Source: Pseudomonas fluorescens (GTDB lineage Bacteria > Pseudomonadota > Gammaproteobacteria > Pseudomonadales > Pseudomonadaceae). Taken from it: a stretch of 64,000 nt of DNA. The DNA lies in assembly GCF_902497855.1 (NCBI RefSeq), contig NZ_CABVHU010000008.1, positions 1 through 64,000 of the forward strand, given 5' to 3'. Of the stretch, positions 34,401 through 41,534 are shown in pieces (within the stretch, counting starts at the first letter, position 1; the number at the start of each line of letters is the position of its first letter). Under the pieces are notes generated by a model, which was not told where the DNA came from, made no database searches, and saw only the letters and a list, made by a program, of their open reading frames with translations. Position numbers and translations under genes: made by a program.

Positions 34401-36568
34401 GTCGTCCGTTCAAGGTCTGGATCATGGAAAAATCCGCTGCGCCTGCCGACCGCCGGACACTGCTGGCAGAACCGCCCATTCGTGCCGTGGCCGCCATTGA
34501 AACCGTCAAACTGCTGCGCGGGCCGGCGCTCTCCAGAAACCCAGCAACGCCGCAAGAAAGAGTCATGAATCTGTATTCCGGCTTGAGCGAACAGCAAGCG
34601 CAAGCCTTCGTTGAAGCCTTACGGGCCAAGGGCGATCCTGATCAGGCAATTGACCGGCTCAGGGATGAACTCAAGGCGTTGCGCGAAACGTTACGCGGCT
34701 GGAGTTATGACTATCATCCCAGCCTGGAGACCGTGGACGCACTCGACTCCAACAGTGATTGGCATGACTTCAAGTTCAAAGGCGGCAGCTTCATTCAAGA
34801 ACGACTTATTGCATGCTTCGAACGCAAAAGCCGGGCATTCGGTGAAAGCAGCATCCATCCAGAAAACGGCTACACGCTGGACTTGTCGACCGAGATGATG
34901 GGCCCCGAGTTGGATCGGTGGTGGGCAGACCTGAAAAAGCTGCCTGACATCAAAAAATACCTCGACCAGGTCACCGTGCTAAATCTGGACCACGCGCGTT
35001 ATTCCACCGACGCCGGGGGCCTGTTAGGCGACTTCTCCAATGTCCGTCACTTGAGCGCCCGGTATAGCGATCTGACCGCCCTGCCGCCCGCTATCGGCAA
35101 GATGAATTCTCTTGAAACCTTGCGTTTGTCCAACAACAGAATCAAGTTGACGCCCGACTCCGCCAGACAGCTGGGAGGCCTGACTCGCCTCAAAACATTG
35201 AGACTGGATGGCAATCCGTTGATGCAGCCGCTGGATGTCGGCCGCATGCCTGGATTGCGAGTGTTGAGCCTGAGGACAACGGGGCTTGATACGTGGCCGG
35301 AACGCCTGTTCATGGACGGCGTATTCAGAAAGTCCCGCCCACGGAGTTTTTCTCTCGACCTGCGGGGCAGTCCGATCACCACCGTCCCTGACGTAGTTCC
35401 TGGCTCGGACCATGCGCTCATCGTGGCACGTGCGCGCCTCGACGCGAAGAAGCTTTCCGATGTCGACCGACTTCGTTTGGGAACGTATCGCGAGTCCGTA
35501 GGCATGGCCCCTGAACAGGTTTATGAGCGGGAGGCGGCCGATGAAATCAGGCACTGGAGAATGTTACCCGACGATACATTACCTTTCAGTTCCTCGACGG
35601 GTGTCGGTACCTACAGGGATGAATCGTGGGACGATCTGGCGTCTGAGCCTGGCGCTGCCGATTTTTTCAGAGTCATCAGGAAGCAACGACAAAGCAAGGA
35701 TTATCGGTACAGTGACTCACGCCAACAACTGACGAAACGGGTCTGGGAAATGGTCGATGCCGCCGCTCTGGACGCCGACCTGCGCGTAGAACTGTTCCAG
35801 CTGGCCAGCCAACCCGATACCTGCGGTGACGCCGGGTCACAACTGTTCAACAGCATGGGACTCAAAGTGCTGGTATCGAAGGCGCACACGGAGTCGACGT
35901 CGGCCCTGGAACTGGAAAACCGTCTGGTCAAACTGGCCAAAAGCGCTGCTCGCCTGGAAAAGGTGGGAGACATTGCCAGAGAGGAGATTCTCGCTCAGCG
36001 CGACATGAGCCAACGTGTTCCGCCCATACCGGATTACCACGCACCCGATGAAACGGAAGTTCACCTGGCGTACGAAACGGGGCTGGCCAAGCGATTGAAT
36101 TTACCTTGGCAGTCTGATGGCATGTTGTATCAGGGTACCTCGCGGGTGACCCCGAGCATGATTGACACGGCCTATAAGAAGATCATTGCTGATGAAGCAG
36201 GCGATGGGCTGATCAACGCAATGAATAATTCCTTCGAGAATCCGTTCTGGGAGCACCATTTAAAAAGCACTCATCCTGCCGAAATCGAGGCTGATGAACG
36301 CTCTTTCGCGTCAAGACACCATGATCTCGAATCTTTGCGCGAGGCCCAAAACGCTTGGGCGAACGAAACCGATATGAGGCAATTGGCCTCGCGCAAAAAA
36401 ACGCTGGAGGACTTGGCCACTAAACTGAATATTGCTCACGCCGACGTCTTTACCAAGGAAGAAATGAGCAATGAATTCTATGATCCGCTGATCCTTGAGT
36501 TGGACAAGGAGCGAAATCAGGTGGCCAGAAAATTGACCCGCGAAGCATTGGCCAGAGCCGGGCTCTGA
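31433..36568 (+). CDS. Dermonecrotic-toxin-like protein with LRR and NEL E3 ubiquitin ligase domain, effector candidate 3
   Basis: This is a protein of about 1711 residues. The N-terminal body is clearly paralogous to the SET-domain protein: LLEAALHNFAKSETVL, FQALCRELDIGALY, YVPHDPDHPLKEY, a hydrophobic segment near 448-475 and LPDGKPTLWHPDLAPY. Residues about 1180-1320 are leucine-rich repeats (SLETLRLSNNRI, RLKTLRLDGNPL, GLRVLSLRTTGL). The C-terminal part resembles the novel E3 ligase (NEL) domain of IpaH, SspH and SlrP, with the C-x-D active-site motif in PDTCGDAGSQLFN (Cys1464, Asp1466). NEL enzymes transfer ubiquitin to host proteins, so this is a candidate host-directed ligase. AAGGA supports ATG 31433 over ATG 31424. 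No signal peptide and no secretion genes nearby. Confidence 0.82.
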   Translation: MTDTTTPAQRIDKGRHYAFIKDTTSDPFKTATLGRGRALAATPLTMEPWYATAPASHHDKLKAANLKAWGSQNQVDTLFRNLQDVHSFAAPLLQAKLKERYGIEHDVSTTYLRLYLAADLPWYAIDVTGGVTLRTVSLLEAALHNFAKSETVLADSHYITKPDDLGHFDVIAIKDKMTISQFQALCRELDIGALYKKHLESFLLPGEPLAEAVTQLRVTESQKDALIVAAQLALTLEDIQYDAYKLMLSLAQDEAPQLLLNGRKMLCCDLSLMATRLTGILLLIPAVKDSRGIQRLIAYVPHDPDHPLKEYDSTKAFMDELSRQLREDKVGASSKQRYRQFFSQFVDQQQRGHFFAGLDQRLVTVRWHEKTDTTDQRPTWHEDPASSPHLQFQPLPVSRAYWTHAYQQKLNKILNDAREIAVSTADTDSKARWAWWDNFKKIVSDIFNVALLIATPFVPGLGELMMAYTVYQMTTDVIEGIVDLAEGLGLEAAEHVIGVVTDVIQLAAFGAGAEIGNAFKLKLSSLVEGMKPVKLPDGKPTLWHPDLAPYEQKSLTLTPDSKPDEHGLHQHANQRILPLDDKLYFVEKASQAPTITTHRVKHPTRPNAYSPKIEHNGHGAWVHEAENPGDWEGDTLMRRLGHRVDRFSPAEREQIRIGSGTEDNALRRMHVENAAPPPMLADTIKRFSAYDDVGIASANIRKGQPIDASSNWYETILTALPGWPSERALEVFESADLTGMSHRYGNADATPANTLSISVAELTSGKLPDRVLGFLTESEIKALLGDAPSAERTQALRDRLADAVDARKGEISKRMYQAEERSGNAQVRLLRQPFPDMPLTLAQTVLADARADEQKIMADENRLPLRVKTQAREFNFEALTARAYDGFYHDKRLTPDTERLALNTLKFNTDTFSDLRIEVRDDTYDGTLRCSAGPDDAATVRRLIRDEQGQYEVLDGANKQLHKADDLYESILRALPEDKRAALGYQRGQGRPFKVWIMEKSAAPADRRTLLAEPPIRAVAAIETVKLLRGPALSRNPATPQERVMNLYSGLSEQQAQAFVEALRAKGDPDQAIDRLRDELKALRETLRGWSYDYHPSLETVDALDSNSDWHDFKFKGGSFIQERLIACFERKSRAFGESSIHPENGYTLDLSTEMMGPELDRWWADLKKLPDIKKYLDQVTVLNLDHARYSTDAGGLLGDFSNVRHLSARYSDLTALPPAIGKMNSLETLRLSNNRIKLTPDSARQLGGLTRLKTLRLDGNPLMQPLDVGRMPGLRVLSLRTTGLDTWPERLFMDGVFRKSRPRSFSLDLRGSPITTVPDVVPGSDHALIVARARLDAKKLSDVDRLRLGTYRESVGMAPEQVYEREAADEIRHWRMLPDDTLPFSSSTGVGTYRDESWDDLASEPGAADFFRVIRKQRQSKDYRYSDSRQQLTKRVWEMVDAAALDADLRVELFQLASQPDTCGDAGSQLFNSMGLKVLVSKAHTESTSALELENRLVKLAKSAARLEKVGDIAREEILAQRDMSQRVPPIPDYHAPDETEVHLAYETGLAKRLNLPWQSDGMLYQGTSRVTPSMIDTAYKKIIADEAGDGLINAMNNSFENPFWEHHLKSTHPAEIEADERSFASRHHDLESLREAQNAWANETDMRQLASRKKTLEDLATKLNIAHADVFTKEEMSNEFYDPLILELDKERNQVARKLTREALARAGL

Positions 36569-36647
36569 CCTCGGCTGGCTCAGCGTGAGGTCAGCCAGCG
36601 CCTGCAAGGGCTGGCTGGCCGATAGCGCATCTGGCCCGCTTCCTGCC

Positions 36648-37922
36648 TTACACCTGGGAGTCCCATATCACGGTGATATTGCCTTGATAGTGCTGCCTTT
36701 GGGCATCGATCAACCACTCGGTGTATCTCTGGTTAATCTCGAAATGCAGCGTCCCCGGCTTGCGATCCACGTAGATGCCGGGCTGGAACGCAGGGGTAAC
36801 AGAGCGACTCAGTGGCATCCGCCTGACCGGTTGCCCGCTGTCGTCGGTCAATCCGTCAGGCAGACTGACACTGACATCGACAACCGCCGCATACCGGCCC
36901 GTGGAGTCACGTATCCCGCAACCCGGCTCCAGATCCAGCCCACATTCAAGCTTCATCGTGAACCTCGACGAAGCAGAAATATTGAATGTTTGATCGCGAT
37001 AAAGACGCACGGGCTTGCGATTTTGCAGCAGCCACCTCTGCCACCCGCCTTGGGGCTCCAATATGACTCGATTGCTCCCGGGGGGAAGGTCGACTTTCAG
37101 GGTATGCGTCACGCCCAGAAGAAAGTTCAGGGTCAGCAATGAGTCGGACGGGATCATGACATCGCCCATGTCGAAATCCTGACCGGGACCTACCGTATAG
37201 ATAATCGTGCCGGTGTATTCGCCAGCGACCATTTTCAGCGGATCCGGCGTGCGCAATTCGTAGGCATAGACAAAATACTGATAACGCATGGCCAGAGGGA
37301 TGTCGAATTTCGCCTTCTTGCTGCAAACCCCGGCGCCCTCAGGCACTTTCCAGAAACTGTTGTAGCCATGCGCTCCTGCCGAGGCCCATCCCACGCCCTG
37401 ACACGGCGCCGGAGCAATAAGCCAGCCTCCACCTTCCCATAGAACATCCCACCCCCCGCCACCGGTCATTTCGCCCACCGAGAGAGGAAATGCCGTTTCA
37501 TGACCAATACCCGCGATCCTTATCTGTACTTTTCTTGTATCGCCTGACGCATGGGTGACGACTACGTCGCGCCAGTCGGAAGGCACCTTGGCCATCCCGC
37601 CGAGACGCGGATCAACATGGTTGGCCAGGATCGGTGCATTGGCCGTGAACGGGATACGCGCGATCAGGCTGAACAGGCCCGAGGGTTCGCAAGCCTGGGG
37701 AATTTGCTGACAAAAGCCCTCGGAGGGCGTCTGGTTCTTGAACTGATTTTTTTGCGGGTGCGAAGAATCCGGCTGGAACGTGGCTTCGATGTTATGCACC
37801 TCGGCCTTCGCGACTTTAGCGAACAGGAGCAGCAGGACGAACAGGACGAACAGAACGAATGACAGACCGGCCCGCGGCCCGCCGCACCACCTGTTGCGGC
37901 ACCCACGGCGGCTAATATTCAT
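36648..37922 (-). CDS. CS1-type fimbrial tip adhesin/minor subunit (CfaE/CooD-like)
   Basis: This 424-residue exported protein has a hydrophobic signal region FVLFVLFVLLLLFAKVAKA near residues 22-40. The two-part layout fits a tip adhesin: a lectin-like N-terminal half with cysteines (GFCQQIPQACEP, PCQGVGWAS) and a C-terminal pilin-like half (ECGLDLEPGCGIRDSTGRY, then PLSRSVTPAFQPGIYVDRKPG). The assignment rests on this layout and its place downstream of a CS1-type pilin gene. A 9-bp repeat in the DNA builds the VLF repeats of the signal peptide (about 37831-37858). Without a chaperone or full usher in the locus, assembly is doubtful. Confidence 0.65.
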   Translation of the reverse strand: MNISRRGCRNRWCGGPRAGLSFVLFVLFVLLLLFAKVAKAEVHNIEATFQPDSSHPQKNQFKNQTPSEGFCQQIPQACEPSGLFSLIARIPFTANAPILANHVDPRLGGMAKVPSDWRDVVVTHASGDTRKVQIRIAGIGHETAFPLSVGEMTGGGGWDVLWEGGGWLIAPAPCQGVGWASAGAHGYNSFWKVPEGAGVCSKKAKFDIPLAMRYQYFVYAYELRTPDPLKMVAGEYTGTIIYTVGPGQDFDMGDVMIPSDSLLTLNFLLGVTHTLKVDLPPGSNRVILEPQGGWQRWLLQNRKPVRLYRDQTFNISASSRFTMKLECGLDLEPGCGIRDSTGRYAAVVDVSVSLPDGLTDDSGQPVRRMPLSRSVTPAFQPGIYVDRKPGTLHFEINQRYTEWLIDAQRQHYQGNITVIWDSQV

Positions 37923-37966
37923 CGGCTTGAAACCCCGAAACAGGTTCTGGACGCTTGTTCACGATT

Positions 37967-38953
37967 TCATTCCCCCGGTGCCTTGGCGCTGAACAGCATC
38001 AACACGTTGCCGCTGTAGTCCCCCGGCTTGTACCCCCCCTCAGGTTTCACCGGATCGATCTGCAGCAACACCCGCGAGCCCGTCATCGCGTCGGCCGCCG
38101 ACACCACTTGCCGCGGAGTAATGTCCGGGCTCAACTCCACCCCGTTGAAACTGACCCGCAGCGCGATATCGTCGCCGGGCCTGCCGTTGGACAGGAACGG
38201 TGCCGCCTCCAGGCGCGCTTCAATCGCACTGCTGTCATGGCGCACATCAAAGTGCTTGCGCACGCTGCTCAGGCGCAGGAAACTGCCTTGCAGTTCGCGC
38301 TGGGTGTACAGCTCATGGATTGCGTGATAAAGCTTGTCATCGGGACCGCCGAGGCGGGCCAGTTGCATGTTGAACGTCTGGCTCCAGTTGCCCAGGCTCG
38401 CGCTGGCTTCAAGGCCATAGCGCCCGCCAAGGTCCTGATCCTGGCCGCCGTTGAGATTGAGCTGGTTACGAACCATCAAACCGCTGCTGCCGCCTGCGGG
38501 CTGATCAAAGTAACGCTTGGTTGCCACATCGCGTTCAGCGTTTTCGGTGAGGATCGATACCAGCGAGTTTTCCAGGTTGTAATGCACCGCCAGCACCTGA
38601 TCCGGACACGCACCGGTGCAATTGCCCAGCGGCACACCTGGCTTGAGGTAACTCGCCCACTTTTCCCGCTCGACCGGGCCGAAGCGGTTGTCGCTGGTGT
38701 CGGTAAATTCGAGCAGGGTAATGCGATCGTCACGAGACAGCACTACCATCGCCTCTCCCAGGGGCTGTTGATCGAGCTCCACCCGAACAGCCAGAGGCAC
38801 ATCAAAGAAATGCTCTTCGAAATCCGCCGGCAGTCCCTTAGCCTGAGCCAACAGACTTCGCGGAGTCGTTCCGGCAGAAGAAACAGGCGCTGCGATTGCA
38901 CTGGCACAAAACAACAGCGCCAGCGCCGCCGCGATGGATGTCATCGGGAACAT
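37967..38953 (-). CDS. Fusion of truncated TcfC-type usher and CS1-type pilin C-terminus
   Basis: This 328-residue protein has a signal peptide (MFPMTSIAAALALLFCASAIAAP). Residues to about 228 look like the N-terminal region of alternate-family ushers (LPADFEEHFFDVPLAVRVEL, LGEAMVVLSRDDRITLLEF, RNQLNLNGG, YGLEASASLGNWSQ). The last 100 residues instead match the C-terminal part of a CS1 pilin: HFDVRHDSSAIEARL and FNGVELSPDI correspond to FFDIRNNNGSVHASV and LNNVELS in the neighbouring pilin. The join lies near 38270. The usher barrel and plug, normally several hundred residues, are absent. The simplest reading is an in-frame deletion that fused two genes, so usher function should be lost. The frame is open, so expression is possible. 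Confidence 0.65.
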   Translation of the reverse strand: MFPMTSIAAALALLFCASAIAAPVSSAGTTPRSLLAQAKGLPADFEEHFFDVPLAVRVELDQQPLGEAMVVLSRDDRITLLEFTDTSDNRFGPVEREKWASYLKPGVPLGNCTGACPDQVLAVHYNLENSLVSILTENAERDVATKRYFDQPAGGSSGLMVRNQLNLNGGQDQDLGGRYGLEASASLGNWSQTFNMQLARLGGPDDKLYHAIHELYTQRELQGSFLRLSSVRKHFDVRHDSSAIEARLEAAPFLSNGRPGDDIALRVSFNGVELSPDITPRQVVSAADAMTGSRVLLQIDPVKPEGGYKPGDYSGNVLMLFSAKAPGE

Positions 38954-39064
38954 GAACTCTTACTCTGATTACGAACAAGTTGAAGTCCGACGGGACAAAC
39001 ATTGCTGTTTGCCCCCTCGGGTAACGCGACGTGCAATGTCAGCGTTAGTTGACTGATTGCCAGA

Positions 39065-39559
39065 TCAAGGAGTAGCGACCGGAGGAACGGCGTCGAAGGT
39101 CATGGCGACAACACCGGTGTAATCGCCCGGAGCAGGAATGGTGGCGTCTTTGAGAGCAATGTTCAGCGCCGCACGGAAGTTGACATCGGACTCAGCCTCG
39201 CCCACAACCGGTTGCGGAGTGGTCGACAGTTCAACGTTATTGAGGGTGACCTTCAGATCGGCCGAACTTGCGCCAGAGATCAGTTTTGGCGTGCTGTCCA
39301 CGCTGGCATGTACCGAACCGTTGTTGTTACGGATATCGAAGAAACCATTGACCTCACCCATTTTGCCGGTGCTCGGGCGGAAGCTCATGTCCTGATCCTT
39401 GTTGACGAGATCAGGATCGGTAGGCACTACGTAGAAACCGTTGGTCGGCACGTGAGCAATGACGCTGATCGAGTGAGCCGCTTCACCGGCAGCAAATGCC
39501 CCGGACGAACCCAGTGCCAGAAGAGCCAGAGGAGCAGCGATTGCGAATTTCTTGAACAT
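39065..39559 (-). CDS. CS1-type fimbrial major subunit (pilin)
   Basis: This 164-residue pilin of the CS1/CFA-I family has a Sec signal peptide (MFKKFAIAAPLALLALGSSGAFAA). The mature protein shows the family pattern: HSISVIAHVPTNGFYVVPTD at the N-terminal donor strand, FFDIRNNNGSVHASVD, LNNVELS and GDYTGVVAMTFDAVP at the C-terminus. AGG precedes the ATG with good spacing. It is the first gene of a reduced operon with the usher-pilin fusion and the tip protein downstream; no periplasmic chaperone gene is found. A 13-bp inverted repeat lies in its leader. Confidence 0.88.
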   Translation of the reverse strand: MFKKFAIAAPLALLALGSSGAFAAGEAAHSISVIAHVPTNGFYVVPTDPDLVNKDQDMSFRPSTGKMGEVNGFFDIRNNNGSVHASVDSTPKLISGASSADLKVTLNNVELSTTPQPVVGEAESDVNFRAALNIALKDATIPAPGDYTGVVAMTFDAVPPVATP

Positions 39560-39594
39560 TGTTGAGTACCTGTTTTTTTAGTGGGATCGGTTCA

Positions 39595-39647
39595 TTGAAA
39601 GTTGAAACTTGCCGTCTCTTGTCGGGCCGCTTTATTTCAACTTTCAA
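39595..39647 (-). promoter_or_regulatory. 13-bp inverted repeat upstream of the pilin gene
   Basis: TTGAAAGTTGAAA (39595-39607) and TTTCAACTTTCAA (39635-39647) are perfect inverted copies separated by 27 bases, 36 bases before the pilin start. Each arm itself contains a doubled TTGAAA. It could be a paired operator or a 5' untranslated hairpin. The remainder of 39560-40059 is AT-rich and holds no convincing gene. Confidence 0.6.
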
Positions 39648-40012
39648 CGCCGGTGCATCTTCGGCTTCCTGATCCGGAAAGTAAGCAGGCAACTTCCGAT
39701 GAACGCGTAGTTCAACCGCCCCACAACCGGAAGGAAAAAGATACAAAAAAACCAAATACTAAAAGATGACTGTAAGTTGCGACCTACAGACAGTTTTACT
39801 GAAAAAACCATACAGCAGTTTGCACTATATAACCCGGTAACTTGAAGACTTTTAGAATACTAACTCTAAACCTATTAGAGTAATAGCTTCAACTTCCAGA
39901 AAAATTCCGTCCGTGCGAAATATCCTGCTGGCCCTTTCCAATTTCCCTCGCCGGGTGCAGCGCCGCTGGTCAGCTGACGTCGGCGTTTTCTCAAAAACCT
40001 CTTCCGCCTCAT

Positions 40013-40026
40013 TAAGATATATCTTA
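40013..40026. promoter_or_regulatory. Palindromic operator candidate for the PadR regulator
   Basis: TAAGATATATCTTA is a perfect 14-bp palindrome 34 bases before the PadR start. A partial second copy (TGTATCT) follows at about 40030. PadR proteins usually repress their own operons through such ATAT-centred palindromes, so autoregulation of the padR-reductase operon is likely. Confidence 0.6.
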
Positions 40027-40059
40027 CGCTGTATCTAAACACGACAGAGAGAAGGAAAA

Positions 40060-40635
40060 ATGAGAGACCATCATTCCCCCCACCGTGAACACGGTGACGG
40101 CCGCGACGGCTTTGAGAAACGCCCGGGCCGCGAACGCGGTGGACGCGGCCCGCGAGTCTTTGCCCCCGGCGACCTGAAATTGCTGCTGCTGGCGCTGATT
40201 ACCGAACAGCCGTGTCACGGCTATGACCTGATCCGCCAGATCGAGGGCATGTTCGACGGCGCCTACAGCCCCAGCCCCGGTGTGATCTACCCGACCCTGA
40301 CCTTTCTGGAAGAAAGCGAAATGATTCAGGGCGACGCCGAGGGCGGGAAAAAATGCTACCGCGTGACCAACGCCGGTCGCGATTCCCTGGAGGAGCAAGC
40401 CATTGCCCTGGAGGGCGTACGCACGCGCATTGACGTCAGCAAACGCTCATTGCGCGGCTATGACCGCCCGGCCGAGATCCACGAAGCCGTGCATAACTTG
40501 CGGCATGCCCTGCAACTCCATCACGGGCGCTGGAGCGCGGAAGAAATCCGCCGGGTGGCCGCCTTGCTCAATGACACCGCCAAAGCCATCGTCGACGGCC
40601 CCGCCGTTGTCACCGCATCGGAGAAAAGCGAATGA
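40060..40635 (+). CDS. PadR-family transcriptional regulator (YqjI-like)
   Basis: This 191-residue regulator has a His-rich N-terminal extension (MRDHHSPHREHGDGRD), a PadR winged-helix domain (KLLLLALITEQPCHGYDLIRQIE, SPGVIYPTLTFLEE) and a helical C-terminal dimerisation part. The His-rich tail and the linked ferric reductase match E. coli YqjI, a nickel- and iron-responsive repressor of yqjH. Metal sensing here is inferred from that similarity. GAAGGA precedes the ATG, a palindromic operator lies upstream, and the 3' end overlaps the reductase gene by 4 bases. Confidence 0.85.
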   Translation: MRDHHSPHREHGDGRDGFEKRPGRERGGRGPRVFAPGDLKLLLLALITEQPCHGYDLIRQIEGMFDGAYSPSPGVIYPTLTFLEESEMIQGDAEGGKKCYRVTNAGRDSLEEQAIALEGVRTRIDVSKRSLRGYDRPAEIHEAVHNLRHALQLHHGRWSAEEIRRVAALLNDTAKAIVDGPAVVTASEKSE

Positions 40636-41417
40636 CTGAAGTGATCGCGCACACCATTCACCGCGTCATGCATGAAATCAAACGTCGTCGCCTGGAAGTA
40701 GTGCGGGTGGTCGACCTGACCCCGAGGATGCGCCGGATTACCTTGGGCGGCCCTGAGTTGGCAGGTTTCGTCAGCCTCGGCACGGACGATCACGTCAAAC
40801 TGTTTTTTCCACAGAACGCAGCGGAGCAGGCGACGCTGGAAACCCTGGTCATTGGCGCCGGCAAAGACAATGGACCGATGCCAGCGATGCGCGACTACAC
40901 CCCGCGGCGCTACGACCTTGACACGCTGGAGCTGGACATCGACTTCGTGCTGCACGGTGACGGTCCGGCCGCGACCTGGGCCGAACAGGCCAGGCCCGGT
41001 CAGTTCCTGCACATCGGCGGGCCACGGGGCTCGATGGTCGTGCCGGATATGTTCGACAGCTACCTGCTGATCGGCGACGAAACCGCCCTGCCCGCCATTG
41101 CCCGTCGTCTGGAAGGGTTGGCGGCCAATCGCCAGGCATTGGTCATAGTGGAAGTGGAGAACGGCGCCGAGCAACAACGGCTCGAAAGCGCAGCGCAGGT
41201 CAATGTGATCTGGGTCTTGCGCGAAGGCGGCCGGAATAACCTGCTGACCACGGTGAAAGAACTGCAAGTACCCAGTGGCAATCTGTACGCCTGGGTGGCG
41301 ACCGAAACCAAAGTGTCGCGGCAGATTCGCCGGGTGCTGCTGGATGAGCATGGGCTGGACGAGCAGTTCGTCAAGGCGGTCGGCTATTGGCGGCTGGACG
41401 ACACCCCCGAAGAATAA
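40632..41417 (+). CDS. Siderophore-interacting FAD/NAD(P)H ferric reductase (YqjH/ViuB-like)
   Basis: This 261-residue cytoplasmic flavoprotein has an N-terminal FAD-binding domain (RMRRITLGGPEL, TPRRYDLDTLELDIDFVLHG with the RxYT-like flavin motif, GPAATWAEQARPGQ) and a C-terminal SIP domain (GDETALPAIARRLEGL, ATETKVSRQIRRVL). It should reduce Fe(III) released from siderophores or other chelates, using NADPH. Its start overlaps the PadR gene, so the two are cotranslated and probably respond to iron or nickel. Confidence 0.9.
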   Translation: MTEVIAHTIHRVMHEIKRRRLEVVRVVDLTPRMRRITLGGPELAGFVSLGTDDHVKLFFPQNAAEQATLETLVIGAGKDNGPMPAMRDYTPRRYDLDTLELDIDFVLHGDGPAATWAEQARPGQFLHIGGPRGSMVVPDMFDSYLLIGDETALPAIARRLEGLAANRQALVIVEVENGAEQQRLESAAQVNVIWVLREGGRNNLLTTVKELQVPSGNLYAWVATETKVSRQIRRVLLDEHGLDEQFVKAVGYWRLDDTPEE

Positions 41418-41430
41418 ACCCGCCCCCCCT

Positions 41431-41518
41431 GTAGGAGCTGGCTTGCCAGCGAAAGCGGTGTGTCAGTCGATACATGGGTTGGCTGACCCACCGCTTTCGC
41501 CGGCAAGCCGGCTCCTAC
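41431..41518. repeat. REPIN
   Basis: GTAGGAGCTGGCTTGCCAGC and its inverse GCCGGCAAGCCGGCTCCTAC bracket an 88-bp unit between the convergent reductase and Pr6Pr genes. The stem would be stable in RNA and may end both transcripts. Confidence 0.85.
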
Positions 41519-41534
41519 AGGGTCCCGAGGTGAT

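Noticed and set aside
31433..36568. Alternative reading of the LRR/NEL protein as an internalin or plain LRR adhesin
   Set aside because: It lacks a signal peptide and anchor, and the C-x-D motif after the LRRs fits NEL ligases better.
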